NCBI GenBank assembly: GCA_958438125.1
Contig: CAUBQN010000103.1
Location: forward strand, 1 to 5,486
Length of the DNA stretch: 5,486 nt
DNA from: an uncultured Collinsella sp.
GTDB lineage: Bacteria; Actinomycetota; Coriobacteriia; Coriobacteriales; Coriobacteriaceae
Direction of reading: 5' to 3'
Numbering within the stretch: position 1 is the stretch's first letter; every line of letters starts with the position of its first letter. The translations under genes and the position numbers were made by a program. The notes below the pieces were generated by a model. It did not search any database and was not told the DNA's origin. It saw only the letters and a list, made by a program, of their open reading frames with translations. Below are positions 5,353-5,486 of the stretch, piece by piece.

Positions 5353-5486
5353 CTAAATCAGCCCAAAATGCTCGAGCGCCGCAACGACACCGTCGTGATC
5401 GACGGTGTCGGTCACGTAATCGGCCTTACCCTTGAGATAGTCCGGCGCATTGCCCATGGCGATACCGACATCGACGGCGTTCATCA
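5353..5486 (-). CDS. C-terminal end of a Cof-type HAD-superfamily phosphatase (5' part outside window)
   Basis: The last 43 codons plus TAG (5353-5355) are visible and the frame is open to the right edge. The sequence contains the Cof/YidA-type ending: NAVDVGIAMGNA (helix after motif IV and the strand that follows the nucleotide-fold Asp), then KGKADYVTDTVDHDGVVAALEHFGL. These enzymes are soluble, Mg-dependent phosphatases with an Asp nucleophile, usually acting on sugar phosphates or other small phosphorylated metabolites. The catalytic Asp and the cap domain lie outside the window, so the substrate cannot be suggested. The gene is on the same strand as, and upstream of, the polyprenyl synthase, with no obvious terminator between them. 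Confidence 0.9.
   Translation of the reverse strand, partial: MNAVDVGIAMGNAPDYLKGKADYVTDTVDHDGVVAALEHFGLI

Overview
The window reads as chromosomal DNA of a high-GC Gram-positive bacterium. The GC- and E/A/K-rich coding style, GTG/ATG starts behind a GAAAGGGG ribosome-binding site, and a standalone JetD-like protein would fit a gut Coriobacteriia member such as Collinsella. That placement is inference; no rRNA or other marker is present to fix it.

Left to right: (1) the last ~54 codons of a probable membrane protein on the + strand, closed by a strong intrinsic terminator; (2) an AT-rich leader with nested dyads, then a 730-residue + strand gene. Its C-terminal third is a TOPRIM-type nuclease domain like that of Wadjet JetD (DUF2220). 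In front of it lie a ~300-residue disordered, Arg/Gly-patched linker and a small N-terminal domain resembling a winged helix. (3) A ~515-bp gene-free stretch packed with palindromic DNA: a 137-bp element with perfect 34-bp inverted ends, a 60-bp palindromic repeat, and a segment bounded by oppositely oriented copies of tRNA T-arm sequence. (4) On the - strand, tRNA-Gln(UUG) with its own likely promoter and terminator. (5) On the - strand, a cytoplasmic protein with two peptidoglycan-binding-like repeats. (6) On the - strand, a polyprenyl diphosphate synthase. (7) On the - strand, the C-terminal end of a Cof-type HAD phosphatase, cut by the window edge.

The - strand genes look like housekeeping functions (isoprenoid chain synthesis, envelope-related protein, tRNA, HAD phosphatase) and may be partly co-transcribed, since no convincing terminator separates them. 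The + strand JetD-like gene stands alone as a transcription unit, with no JetA, JetB or JetC inside the window. The most unusual content is this orphan JetD-like protein with its disordered linker, and the cluster of repeats immediately behind it.
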